Source: Rhizobacter sp964253025
GTDB lineage: Bacteria; Pseudomonadota; Gammaproteobacteria; Burkholderiales; Burkholderiaceae_C
Reading direction: 5' to 3'
Assembly (NCBI RefSeq): GCF_964253025.1
Contig: NZ_CAXUQC020000001.1
Location: 2,914,001-2,978,000 of the forward strand
DNA: 64,000 nucleotides
Shown: positions 32,219-40,024 of the stretch, piece after piece
Numbering within the stretch: the first letter of the stretch is position 1
How the letters are laid out: each line of letters begins with the position of its first letter
Made by a program: the position numbers and the translations under genes
Notes under the pieces: model-generated
The model's input: the letters and a program-made list of their open reading frames with translations, nothing else
Databases searched by the model: none
What the model was told of the DNA's origin: nothing

Positions 32219-33484
32219 TCAGGCTGTCGCCTGGCGCACGGCTTCAGGCACATCGCAGCGCGCCGCCACCTCATCGGCGAGCACCGTGAGTGCGCGCCGG
32301 TCGATGGCGCGCAGGGCCGCGGCCCGGGACGGATCGTTCACCGGCCAGAAGGACGCGGCCCCGAAGTCGCTCAGCAACGCGCCACCCCGACCGTCGACCA
32401 GCAGGTTGTGGGCGTACAGGTCTCCATGGCTGAGTTCGCAGGCATGCAGGTGATCGAGGGCCGACGCGGCCGAGCGCAGGATGGCCAGGGCCCGGTCGCC
32501 CGCGAAGCGTTGCCCTTCGGCGTAGATGTCCCGCGTGCAACTCGCCATGCTCGGCGGGCCCGCGAGGGGTGACCACGCCGAGCCGAGCAGCGGCAGCACG
32601 AGGCCCGGTGTTCCGGCGGGATGACCGTCGATCACGCCGTGCACGCCCAGCAGCCCGTCGTGTCGGCCGGCGGCAAGGGTGGCGGCCATCTCGCTGCGCG
32701 GCAGGCCGTCGCTGGTGACGGCCCCCTTGAACAGCTTCACCGCGACGTCGAGCGGGGGGCCGTCAGGCTGGTTCCAGCGCGCCGCGTGGATGTGCCCCGA
32801 GGCGCCTTCACCCAGGCGTTCCCCCACCTGCAGGTCGTGCCACCGAATGGCCTGGCCCGCCGTGGTCACCGCCGCTTGCTCCCGCGTCGCATGAAACGGG
32901 TTGCCCGCATGCGCGAGCCAGGCCAGGCGGGGAAGCGCCAGCAGTGCGTCCGGCAATGCGTCCTCCGCGCGCTCGAAGGCGTTCGCCGCCAGCCGCACCA
33001 GTTCCAGCCGATGCAAGCGGTGCAGTGCCGAGGGCAGGCGGCGCAGCCGGTTGCCGGCCAGCATCAGCTTCTGCAGGCGGCTGCATTCGGTGAGCGTGTC
33101 GGGCAACGACGAGATGCGGTTGTCGGTCAGGATGAGCCAGCGCAGGCTGGGCGAGAGGCCCTCGGGCGGCACCTCTGCGATGAAGTTCGCCTTCAGGCCG
33201 AGCGTGTCCAGCAGCGGCAGTCGGCCCAGCACCGCCGGAAGTGCGGCGAGCCGATTGCCGGAGGCGAAGACGGTGTGCAGGCGTCGGCACTCGGCGAGCT
33301 GCTCGGGCAAGGTGACCAGCGCGTTGCCCGACACGTCCAGCACCTCCAGGGTGTCGGCCAGCGCCAGCACCTCGGGAGGGAGTTCGGTCAGACCGAGACC
33401 ACGCAGGTCAAGCCGAGTCGCGCCTTGCAGCCGGCCGGACAGGAGCCGGGCCAGCGTTTCGGCGGGGGTCAGGGGTTCGCTCAT
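32219..33484 (-). CDS. Leucine-rich-repeat protein with C-terminal protein kinase domain
   Basis: A 421-residue fusion. Residues about 20-205 are some eight leucine-rich repeats (for example LEVLDVSGNALVTLPEQLAE, LQKLMLAGNRLRRLPSALHR). From about residue 215 a Hanks-type kinase follows: the glycine loop GEGASGHIHAA, the ATP-binding Lys in DVAVKLFKG, the catalytic loop SHGDLYAHNLL and the metal-binding DFGAAS. The loop has HGD where eukaryotic kinases have HRD, so activation-loop regulation is probably absent. No signal peptide or membrane segment, so cytosolic. It is convergent with putA, 6 bases apart, and has no phosphatase or obvious substrate beside it. Confidence 0.88.
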   Translation of the reverse strand: MSEPLTPAETLARLLSGRLQGATRLDLRGLGLTELPPEVLALADTLEVLDVSGNALVTLPEQLAECRRLHTVFASGNRLAALPAVLGRLPLLDTLGLKANFIAEVPPEGLSPSLRWLILTDNRISSLPDTLTECSRLQKLMLAGNRLRRLPSALHRLHRLELVRLAANAFERAEDALPDALLALPRLAWLAHAGNPFHATREQAAVTTAGQAIRWHDLQVGERLGEGASGHIHAARWNQPDGPPLDVAVKLFKGAVTSDGLPRSEMAATLAAGRHDGLLGVHGVIDGHPAGTPGLVLPLLGSAWSPLAGPPSMASCTRDIYAEGQRFAGDRALAILRSAASALDHLHACELSHGDLYAHNLLVDGRGGALLSDFGAASFWPVNDPSRAAALRAIDRRALTVLADEVAARCDVPEAVRQATA

Positions 33485-33639
33485 CGGGACTCGGAAAAGG
33501 GGGGCCGCATTGTGCCCGGACGGGCGTCCCGCCAGACCGCCTGTCGCGTCAGCGCGATCGAGGCGTGAGCCGGAGGCGAGCCGGTCCTGAAGCGAGACGG
33601 TCCCCCTCGAGCGGACCGCTCGACCAGGCCCTGAGGTCT

Positions 33640-34203
33640 TCAGCGCGCGGCCGACGAGGCGGGCGCTGCGCTGGGCGGCGTCGCGTCCGCCCCCGCCGGC
33701 CGGCCGACGTCGGCGGGCGCCCGGTCCTCGGCGATGATGGTCTCCAGCGTGCCGCCACCGAGTGCCGTGCAGTCCGTGGGCGGCGTGCCGTTCCAGCGGA
33801 TGGCCGTACCGCGCACCACCGGGCGCACGAGCCGCCACGGGAACAACCCGAATCGTTGACCGGCGTCGTAGTCCACGACGGCGTGCGCCCCGAGGCCGCG
33901 TGCGCGCTGGGCCAGTTGGGGCAGGATGTCGGTGACCTTGCCGTAAGTGCCCTTGCCCACCTTGAGCTTGCGGACCACGGTGTAGCTCACGTCGCCCGAG
34001 GGCCGGCCGGGAATGAAGCAGAACTTGGCGAGGCTCTCGTCGATGCGGACGGGAGGCGCCGCTTGCGACTCACCAGCCGCCGGCACATCGTCAGCCGGTT
34101 CGGTGTCCTCGGCGTCGGCGGCCTGGGCCGAGACGGAGGCCATCGCGAAGGCGAACCCGAGCGCGGCAAGGCGCAGGCGCGTGGAAAGGGCACTGGATGA
34201 CAT
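33640..34203 (-). CDS. Secreted protein of unknown function
   Basis: A 187-residue protein with a clear Sec signal peptide (MSSSALSTRLRLAALGFAFA then MASVSAQA, cleavage near residue 28), followed by an acidic linker. The mature domain has DVSYTVVRKLKVGKGTYGKV, AHAVVDYDAGQRFGLFPWRL and RPVVRGTAIRWNG. The YTVVRKLKVG...GAHAVVDY arrangement is reminiscent of YbjQ/DUF74-like or Rcs-type small beta-barrel domains with a heavy-metal-type fold, but I cannot assign it. Two Cys (in KFCFIPG and PTDCTALG) may form a disulfide. Upstream of the LRR kinase gene in the same direction, 155 bases away, so possibly independent. Confidence 0.7.
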   Translation of the reverse strand: MSSSALSTRLRLAALGFAFAMASVSAQAADAEDTEPADDVPAAGESQAAPPVRIDESLAKFCFIPGRPSGDVSYTVVRKLKVGKGTYGKVTDILPQLAQRARGLGAHAVVDYDAGQRFGLFPWRLVRPVVRGTAIRWNGTPPTDCTALGGGTLETIIAEDRAPADVGRPAGADATPPSAAPASSAAR

Positions 34204-34475
34204 GAAAGCTCCCTGAATGGTCGTGTTGTTGCCCGCACGCTGCGGAGCCCATGACACTAACCGATGTCTTCGGCCACGCCGTGCCTGGCTGTGCGGCAGA
34301 GTGCACGGCCTTGCGCGCTCGCCTTGCCGCTCGGCGGCGCGCTCCGGGTTGCGGTTGCCCGGCCCCATGCAATCCGCGCCATTGTGGACACGCGAAGTCG
34401 GCGCGCTGTCCGACACGCCGGCTTCTGCCGGCTTGCTACGCTGCCGGCACCTCGAACCACCATTGGAGATTCACC

Positions 34476-34730
34476 ATGGGCATCATCTGGACCATCCTGA
34501 TCGGCTTCGTCGCGGGCCTCATCGCACGGGCATTGATGCCCGGACCGAACCCGATGGGGTTCATCCTCACCGCCGTGCTGGGCATCGTGGGTGCGCTGGT
34601 CGCCAACTTCCTCGGCCGCACGATGGGCTGGTATGGCGACGGTGAAGGCGCCGGCCTCGTGGCCTCGGTCATCGGCGCCCTGATCGTTCTGTTCGTCTAC
34701 GGCCTGATCGCCAAGCGCCGCACGCCCTGA
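34476..34730 (+). CDS. GlsB/YeaQ/YmgE family membrane protein (transglycosylase-associated)
   Basis: An 84-residue membrane protein with three hydrophobic segments: GIIWTILIGFVAGLIARAL, GFILTAVLGIVGALVANFLG and LVASVIGALIVLFVYGLI. The glycine-rich GxxxG packing and the AxxLMPGPNP loop after segment 1 are typical of the family, whose members are induced by general, osmotic or acid stress in other bacteria; the molecular role is unknown. GGAG lies 9 bases before ATG 34476. Short, monocistronic, followed by a strong hairpin. Confidence 0.9.
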   Translation: MGIIWTILIGFVAGLIARALMPGPNPMGFILTAVLGIVGALVANFLGRTMGWYGDGEGAGLVASVIGALIVLFVYGLIAKRRTP

Positions 34731-34740
34731 CGAGCCTGAC

Positions 34741-34766
34741 CTGCCCGGCCGAGCATGGCCGGGCAG
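34741..34766. terminator. Perfect 10-bp hairpin between convergent genes
   Basis: CTGCCCGGCC, loop GAGCAT, GGCCGGGCAG. It lies 10 bases after the GlsB-type stop and 6 bases after the stop of the convergent substrate-binding protein gene, so it could act on both transcripts. No U-tract on either side. Confidence 0.55.
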
Positions 34767-34772
34767 CCCGCA

Positions 34773-36356
34773 TCACTTCGCGCCCTTGGCGTCGACGGTG
34801 ATCCAGCTCCACTCGAGCCAGTTGTCCGCCCGGTGCACCACCGACACGTTGGCACGGGACGCCCAGGGAATCACCTGGCGGTGCAGCGGCAGGTGCAGCA
34901 CCTGTTCGTTGTGGTGCCGCAGGGCATCGCGCACCAGCTGCTCGCGCTTCTTCGGATCGGCTTCGCGGCTGGAGGCCGCGGCCAGCTCGTCGAGGCGGGC
35001 GTCCTTCACGCCACCGAAGTTCCAGGATCCGGTGCCGCCCTCCCCGCGGCTGCGCAGGATGGGGGTGAGCGTTGTCTCTGCGTCGGTGATGGAGCCGCCC
35101 CAGCCCAGCAGGTACATGGACGTGTCGAGCTTCTGCAGCTTGGGAAAGTACAGGCTGCGCGGCATGGCGTTCACGCGCACCTTCACCTTGAGCCGGGCCC
35201 ACATCGCGGCCAGCGTCTGGCAGAGCTCCTCGTCGTTGATGTAGCGGTTGTTGGGGCAATCGAGCGTCACCTCGAAGCCGTCGGCATAGCCGGCGTCAGC
35301 CATGAGTTGGCGGGCGGCAGCCAGGTCGTGCGGCAGGCGCTTCTCGATGGCGGGGTCGTTGTAGGCGCCGAGCGGAGAGGGCGTGATGCCGCCGGTCGGC
35401 AGCGACTGGCCGCGCATCAGCCGGGTCTTGATGGCCTCGATGTCGATCGCCTGGTACAGGGCGCGGCGCACCCGCACGTCCTTGAACGGGTTCTTGCCCT
35501 TCACGCTGCCGTACAGCAGCTGGTCTCGTGACTGATCCATGCCGATGAAGAGGATGCGGTTCTCCGGACCGTCGATCACCTTCACGCCAGGGGTGTTGCG
35601 CAAGCGAGGCACGTCCTGCGGTACCGGGTCGAGCACGAAGTCGATCTCGCCGGAGATGAGGGCCGCGGTGCGGGTCGCGTCGCTCGCGATGGGCGTGTAC
35701 ACCACCTGCTGCAGGTTGCCTTCGAACTTGCCCCACCAGGCCGGGTTGCGCTTGTAGACCGTCTTCACATCCGGCTGGCGTGACACCAGCATGAAGGGGC
35801 CGGTGCCGTTCGCATTCAAGGAGGCATACCCTTCGGACTTGCCCTTGAAATCGACCGGCTCGGTGGCCTTGTGCTTCTCTGCCCAGGCGCGGCTCATGAT
35901 GGGCAGCGTGGTGAGGTGCTGCTCGAACACCGGGTTCACCTGTGGCAGGTCGAACTCCAGGGTCAGCGGATCGACCTGACGCGGCGTGCCGAGTGCCGCG
36001 GCGTAGACGCCGATGTCGGAGGTTCCGGCCCGGGCGCGTTGCACGGAGAAGATCACATCGGCCGCAGTGAACGGCGAGCCGTCGTGAAAGCGCACGTTCG
36101 GGCGCAGCTTCACGCGCCAGCGGGTGGGAGCCACCTGCTTCCATTCGGTGGCCAGCACGGGCACGAGTTCGAGGGTCTTGCCGCGGTTGATCAGCGTCTC
36201 GTAGACCTGGCCGTTCATCTGGTTGGTGAGCGACTCGTTCTGCGAATGCGGGTCCATCGTCTGGGCATCACCCTGGGATGCCCAGCGCAGGGTCTGCGAC
36301 AGCGCGGGACTCGCCAGCGCAAGGACGAGGGTAGCCAAGGCGAACGATCGGCGCAT
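34773..36356 (-). CDS. Family 5 extracellular solute-binding protein (peptide ABC type)
   Basis: A 527-residue periplasmic binding protein of the DppA/OppA class. It has a signal peptide MRRSFALATLVLALASPALS with cleavage after about residue 20. The family signature WRVKLRPNVRFHDGSPFTAADVIFSVQRA is at about 88-116, and the C-terminal half has GYADGFEVTLDCPNN and YLLGWGGS, typical of peptide or oligopeptide binders. AGGAGA about 8 bases upstream fixes ATG 36356. No permease or ATPase gene lies nearby, so it is an orphan that must use an unlinked transporter. It is 85 bases downstream of the HD-GYP gene, same strand. Confidence 0.93.
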   Translation of the reverse strand: MRRSFALATLVLALASPALSQTLRWASQGDAQTMDPHSQNESLTNQMNGQVYETLINRGKTLELVPVLATEWKQVAPTRWRVKLRPNVRFHDGSPFTAADVIFSVQRARAGTSDIGVYAAALGTPRQVDPLTLEFDLPQVNPVFEQHLTTLPIMSRAWAEKHKATEPVDFKGKSEGYASLNANGTGPFMLVSRQPDVKTVYKRNPAWWGKFEGNLQQVVYTPIASDATRTAALISGEIDFVLDPVPQDVPRLRNTPGVKVIDGPENRILFIGMDQSRDQLLYGSVKGKNPFKDVRVRRALYQAIDIEAIKTRLMRGQSLPTGGITPSPLGAYNDPAIEKRLPHDLAAARQLMADAGYADGFEVTLDCPNNRYINDEELCQTLAAMWARLKVKVRVNAMPRSLYFPKLQKLDTSMYLLGWGGSITDAETTLTPILRSRGEGGTGSWNFGGVKDARLDELAAASSREADPKKREQLVRDALRHHNEQVLHLPLHRQVIPWASRANVSVVHRADNWLEWSWITVDAKGAK

Positions 36357-36400
36357 CTGCGGTCTCCTGTGCAAAGACCCGCAGTTTAGAGGCGCACCTC

Positions 36401-36425
36401 AAGGGCCGTGCGCCGCACGCCCCTT
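36401..36425. terminator. Hairpin between the HD-GYP and solute-binding protein genes
   Basis: AAGGGCCGTGC, loop GCC, GCACGCCCCTT: an 11-base stem with one mismatch, starting just past the HD-GYP stop on the minus strand. No U-tract. It suggests that the HD-GYP gene and the solute-binding protein gene are separate transcripts. Confidence 0.35.
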
Positions 36426-36441
36426 GGCCTTGCGGCGGCCC

Positions 36442-37704
36442 CTACTTGCCCAGGCGCTTGAGCGTCTCAGGGCCGGCCCACAACTCGTCGAGGTGGGTGA
36501 ATTTCCACTGGGCGTTGGATTCCCGTGCGGCGATCCGGTCGCTGCAACCGGGGTGCGCCAGGTCGAGAAGCTCCGGCGGCAGGTGCAGCTGCGAGCGGGT
36601 GGAGAAGAACACCCGCACGACGGGCGTCACCAGCGAACGCTCGTTCTGGGACACCACGACCGCAAGACGGCCGGACTGCAAGCGCACGAGCGAGCCGGTG
36701 GGGTAGATGCCGAGGCTCTTGACGAACGCCTGGAACACCGCGTCGTCGAAGTGCCCGCCGCGCCACTCGGCCATCTTGCGGATGGCCTCGGCCGGGTCCC
36801 AGCCCGCCTTGTACGGGCGGTTGGAGGTGATGGCGTCGTACACGTCGCAGACCGCGCCCATGCGCGCCATGCGCGAGATCTGCTCGCCCACGAGCCCGCG
36901 CGGATACCCGCTGCCGTCCATCTTCTCGTGGTGATGGAGGCAGACGTCGAGCACGGCGACCGGCGCAGTGCCCCCTTCGCGAAGCATCTCGAAGCCACGC
37001 TCGGGATGCGACTTGATGACGCGGAACTCGTCGTCGGTGAGGCGCCCGGGCTTGTTGAGCACGTCGAGCGGCATGGCCGCCTTGCCCATGTCGTGAAGCA
37101 GACCGGCCAGGCCCGCGAGGCGCGTCTCCTGCTCATCGGCACCGAGCTGGCGCGACAGCGCAATCATCAGCGCGCACACCGCCACGGAATGCATGTAGGT
37201 GTAGTCGTCGTGCGTCTTGAGGCGGGCCAGGCTCACCATCGCCCCGGGATTGCGCCACACCGAACTCGCGATCTCGTCGACGAGCGGCAGGCATTCCTCG
37301 GCGTCGATGGCCCGGCCGAGCCGCGCCTGCGAGAAAAGCTCGGTCACGGCCTGGCGCGACTTGCCGATGAGGGCCGACGCTCGCCGCACCTCCTCGGCGA
37401 ACTCGGTCGACTCGGGCGGCGCCACGGGCGCCGCGGGTGCGCTTGCCGGCCGGGCCGCCCCAGGCGCCGCGGCACCGTCGCCCGCGGCCTGCCGCTCGGC
37501 GGCTGGTGGCGCGACGGCCACGTCCAGGCCTTTGCCGGTGTCGATCCAGCACTCGGTCACGCCGCTGCCCTGCAGCTTGCCCAGGTCGACCGGATCCTCG
37601 AGGACGAACTTCGTCTTCCAGAACGGATGGTCCAGCCACGCGCCGCACAGGGAATGGATGTGCATACCGAGGCGCACGTCGCGGACGGCAATCTTCTTCA
37701 GCAT
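36442..37704 (-). CDS. DUF3391 plus HD-GYP domain protein, probable c-di-GMP phosphodiesterase
   Basis: A 420-residue cytosolic protein. The N-terminal DUF3391 domain (about 1-120) starts MLKKIAVRDVRLGMHIHSLC. A proline/alanine linker follows. The HD-GYP domain (about 190-370) has the HD of LLHDMGKAAMP, HPERGFEML, the HHEKMDGSGYPRGL signature, and metal ligands in the expected spacing, so it should hydrolyse c-di-GMP. A roughly 50-residue tail follows. ATG 37704 is chosen because DUF3391 begins there; the frame upstream to 37797 includes the terminator of the next gene. Confidence 0.93.
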   Translation of the reverse strand: MLKKIAVRDVRLGMHIHSLCGAWLDHPFWKTKFVLEDPVDLGKLQGSGVTECWIDTGKGLDVAVAPPAAERQAAGDGAAAPGAARPASAPAAPVAPPESTEFAEEVRRASALIGKSRQAVTELFSQARLGRAIDAEECLPLVDEIASSVWRNPGAMVSLARLKTHDDYTYMHSVAVCALMIALSRQLGADEQETRLAGLAGLLHDMGKAAMPLDVLNKPGRLTDDEFRVIKSHPERGFEMLREGGTAPVAVLDVCLHHHEKMDGSGYPRGLVGEQISRMARMGAVCDVYDAITSNRPYKAGWDPAEAIRKMAEWRGGHFDDAVFQAFVKSLGIYPTGSLVRLQSGRLAVVVSQNERSLVTPVVRVFFSTRSQLHLPPELLDLAHPGCSDRIAARESNAQWKFTHLDELWAGPETLKRLGK

Positions 37705-37782
37705 CGGGCGAGGCGGGACAATGACAGTCCTACAGTGTGCGTCGGGAGGCATTCGCCTGCCTGACGACGGCCGCGACGGACG

Positions 37783-37813
37783 AAAAAAAGGCCGCACAGT
37801 GTGCGGCCTTTCT
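37783..37813 (-). terminator. Rho-independent terminator of the cytochrome c gene
   Basis: GGCCGCAC, loop AGT, GTGCGGCC, flanked by seven A residues on the left and TTTCT on the right as read on the plus strand. On the minus strand the stem is followed by a run of seven U, directly after the cytochrome gene's stop at 37843. Confidence 0.9.
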
Positions 37814-37842
37814 CGGTCAGGGGCACCAGCGCCCCTTGCGCA

Positions 37843-38496
37843 TCAGCGGAAGCGGGGCTGTGGCTGGACGGTCAGGTCGGACTTCAGGGAGCCGATGTAC
37901 TTGGCCATCTGCTTCAGTTCGTCATGCGTGAAGTTCTGCACCTGGGCCGTCATCGTCGGGTTGGCGCGACCGATGTGCGGGTTGTTGGCCGTCTGGTACG
38001 CCTTCAGTGCGACATAGAGGTAGTCGGGGTGCTGGCCGGCGAGCTTCGGGTAGTCGCCGATCGGCGTGTTGTAGTTGGCACCGTGGCAGGACACGCAGTT
38101 GCCCTTGTCGAGCAGCGCCTTGACCTGGGCGGACGGGGCGGCGACCTCGGCCTGGGCGGCAGCGACGCTCTGCTTCTCGTAGAAGGCCGACAGGTCGGCG
38201 ATGTCCTGCTCGGTGAGCGAGGCGGAGATGGCCTTCATCGTCGGGTGCCGACGCTCGCCCTTCTGGTAGGCCACCAGGGCGGCCGTGATGTACTTGGCGC
38301 TCTGGCCGCCGATCATGGGCACTTTGTGCACTTCGGGGAAGCTCGACTGGTAGCCCGGAATGCCATGGCAGCCGATGCACATGGCCGCCTTCTTCTCGCC
38401 GGCGGTGGTGCTCGCGGCCTGCTGAGCCTGGGCCGAGGCCATGCCAGCCAGTGCGGCGATCACCACGGGAATGAATTTGGAGAACGACTGTTTCAT
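37843..38496 (-). CDS. Diheme cytochrome c, class I (c4-like)
   Basis: A 217-residue periplasmic cytochrome with a signal peptide MKQSFSKFIPVVIAALAGMA, cleavage after AQA near residue 25. Two haem-binding motifs, CIGCHG (about residues 40-45) and CVSCHG (about 140-145), and a Met ligand in each half (HPTMKAI and NPTMTAQ) show two c-type haems in a duplicated fold, as in cytochrome c4. Such proteins carry electrons to terminal oxidases. A perfect TATAAT and a strong terminator define it as a single-gene transcript. Divergent from the MoxR gene. Confidence 0.93.
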   Translation of the reverse strand: MKQSFSKFIPVVIAALAGMASAQAQQAASTTAGEKKAAMCIGCHGIPGYQSSFPEVHKVPMIGGQSAKYITAALVAYQKGERRHPTMKAISASLTEQDIADLSAFYEKQSVAAAQAEVAAPSAQVKALLDKGNCVSCHGANYNTPIGDYPKLAGQHPDYLYVALKAYQTANNPHIGRANPTMTAQVQNFTHDELKQMAKYIGSLKSDLTVQPQPRFR

Positions 38497-38529
38497 GGTT
38501 CGGCTGGGCGAGTCTTCGGACAGCCGGCG

Positions 38530-38535
38530 ATTATA
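38530..38535 (-). promoter_or_regulatory. -10 box of the cytochrome c gene
   Basis: Read on the minus strand this is TATAAT, 33 bases upstream of the start codon at 38496. The -35 region at 17-base spacing (TGTCGG) is a weak match to TTGACA. Confidence 0.6.
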
Positions 38536-38543
38536 GGGGCCCT

Positions 38544-38549
38544 TATACT
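38544..38549 (+). promoter_or_regulatory. -10 box of the moxR gene
   Basis: TATACT, 45 bases before the ATG at 38595. It lies 8 bases from the opposing -10 box of the cytochrome gene, so the two divergent promoters overlap face to face and may compete for polymerase. Confidence 0.5.
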
Positions 38550-38594
38550 GACCCGACACCCTGCTCAGACTCCACCCTCAACCGACACGCACGT

Positions 38595-39437
38595 ATGAAG
38601 TTCCAAGGCTCCGAAAACTACGTCGCCACCGATGACCTGATGCTCGCCGTCAATGCCGCGGCCACGCTGAAGCGCCCGCTGCTCGTCAAGGGCGAGCCGG
38701 GCACCGGCAAGACGATGCTGGCCGAGGAAGTGGCGCAAGCCATGGGCCTGCCCCTGCTGCAGTGGCACATCAAGTCGACGACCAAGGCCCAGCAGGGCCT
38801 GTACGAATACGACGCCGTGAGCCGCCTCCGAGACAGCCAGCTCGGGGACGAACGCGTGAAGGACATCCACAACTACATTGTGAAGGGCGTGCTCTGGCAG
38901 GCCTTTGCGGCCGATCAACCCGTGGCGCTGTTGATCGACGAGATCGACAAGGCGGACATCGAATTCCCGAACGACCTGCTGCGCGAGATCGACCGCATGG
39001 AGTTCTACTGCTATGAAACGCGCGAACTCATCCGCGCGAAGCACCGGCCGCTCGTGTTCATCACCTCGAACAACGAGAAGGAACTGCCGGACGCCTTCCT
39101 GCGCCGCTGCTTCTTCCACTACATCAAGTTTCCCGACGCCGACACGATGAAGTCCATCGTCGACGTGCACTTCCCCGGCCTCAAGCAGGAGCTCCTCACC
39201 GCCGCCCTGCGCCGCTTCTACGACGTGCGCAACCTGCCGGGCCTCAAGAAGAAGCCCTCCACTTCGGAGCTCATCGACTGGCTGAAGCTGCTCGTGGCCG
39301 AGGACATCCCGCTCGACGTGCTGCAGTCCAAGGACGAGAAGGTCACGGTTCCCCCGCTGGTCGGCGCGCTGCTCAAGAACGAGCAGGACGTCTCGCTGTT
39401 CGAGAAGCTGGTCTTCATGCAGAAGCACAACCGGTGA
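38595..39437 (+). CDS. MoxR family AAA+ ATPase
   Basis: A 280-residue AAA+ protein. Walker A is VKGEPGTGKT (residues 35-44), Walker B is ALLIDEIDKAD (about 114-124), and sensor 1 is VFITSNNEKELPDAFLRRCFF with the arginine finger. MoxR ATPases act as chaperones that load metals or assemble complexes together with a von Willebrand factor A (VWA) protein. The matching CoxE-type VWA gene is not next to it but at 42220, beyond a GNAT gene and a diguanylate cyclase on the other strand. The GNAT gene overlaps its last codons (GTGA). Confidence 0.92.
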   Translation: MKFQGSENYVATDDLMLAVNAAATLKRPLLVKGEPGTGKTMLAEEVAQAMGLPLLQWHIKSTTKAQQGLYEYDAVSRLRDSQLGDERVKDIHNYIVKGVLWQAFAADQPVALLIDEIDKADIEFPNDLLREIDRMEFYCYETRELIRAKHRPLVFITSNNEKELPDAFLRRCFFHYIKFPDADTMKSIVDVHFPGLKQELLTAALRRFYDVRNLPGLKKKPSTSELIDWLKLLVAEDIPLDVLQSKDEKVTVPPLVGALLKNEQDVSLFEKLVFMQKHNR

Positions 39438-40024
39438 ACTGGCTGGCACCCGTCACCCTGGAGGGCACGAACGCCACCCTGGCCCCGCTGTCGTCCGCGC
39501 ACGTGCCGGGGCTGGCCTCGGCGATGCAGGACGGGGAGCTGTGGAAGCTCTGGTACACCTCCGTCCCCGCGCCCGAGGTGTTGGCCCAGGCGGTGCAGGA
39601 CCTGCTCGCCCAGCGTGACGCGGGCCGTGTGCTGCCCTTTGCCGTGCTTGACGCGGCCGGTGTGCCCGTGGGCATGACACGCCTCATGAACCTCGATCCG
39701 GTGCACAAGCGGCTCGAGATCGGCGGCACCTGGTACGCACGACGGGTGCAGCGCAGCGCCCTCAACACCGAGTGCAAGCTCATGCTGCTGCGGCATGCCT
39801 TCGAGCAGCACCAGTGCATCGCGGTTGAATTTCGCACGCACCGGTTGAACGCGGCAAGCCGGCGCGCCATCGAACGGCTGGGCGCGCAACTCGACGGCAT
39901 CCTTCGGGCCCATCAGCGCACCGCCGACGGCAACCTGCGCGACACCGCGGTCTACAGCATCACCGCGGCCGAGTGGCCCACGGTGCGCACGCACCTCACG
40001 TGGCAGTTGCAGAGACCGCGCTGA
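39434..40024 (+). CDS. GNAT family N-acetyltransferase (RimJ/RimL-like)
   Basis: A 196-residue acetyltransferase. VTLEGTNATLAPLSSAHVPG at the start, LEIGGTWYARRVQRSALNTE with the beta-bulge, ECKLMLLRHAFEQHQCIAVEFRTHRLNAASRRAIERLGA as the acetyl-CoA-binding and C-terminal region match the RimJ/RimL branch, which acetylates ribosomal-protein N-termini or small molecules. It begins with GTG overlapping the MoxR stop by 4 bases, so it is translationally coupled to it. Its last 29 bases overlap the 3' end of the convergent diguanylate cyclase gene. Substrate unknown. Confidence 0.88.
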   Translation: MNWLAPVTLEGTNATLAPLSSAHVPGLASAMQDGELWKLWYTSVPAPEVLAQAVQDLLAQRDAGRVLPFAVLDAAGVPVGMTRLMNLDPVHKRLEIGGTWYARRVQRSALNTECKLMLLRHAFEQHQCIAVEFRTHRLNAASRRAIERLGAQLDGILRAHQRTADGNLRDTAVYSITAAEWPTVRTHLTWQLQRPR

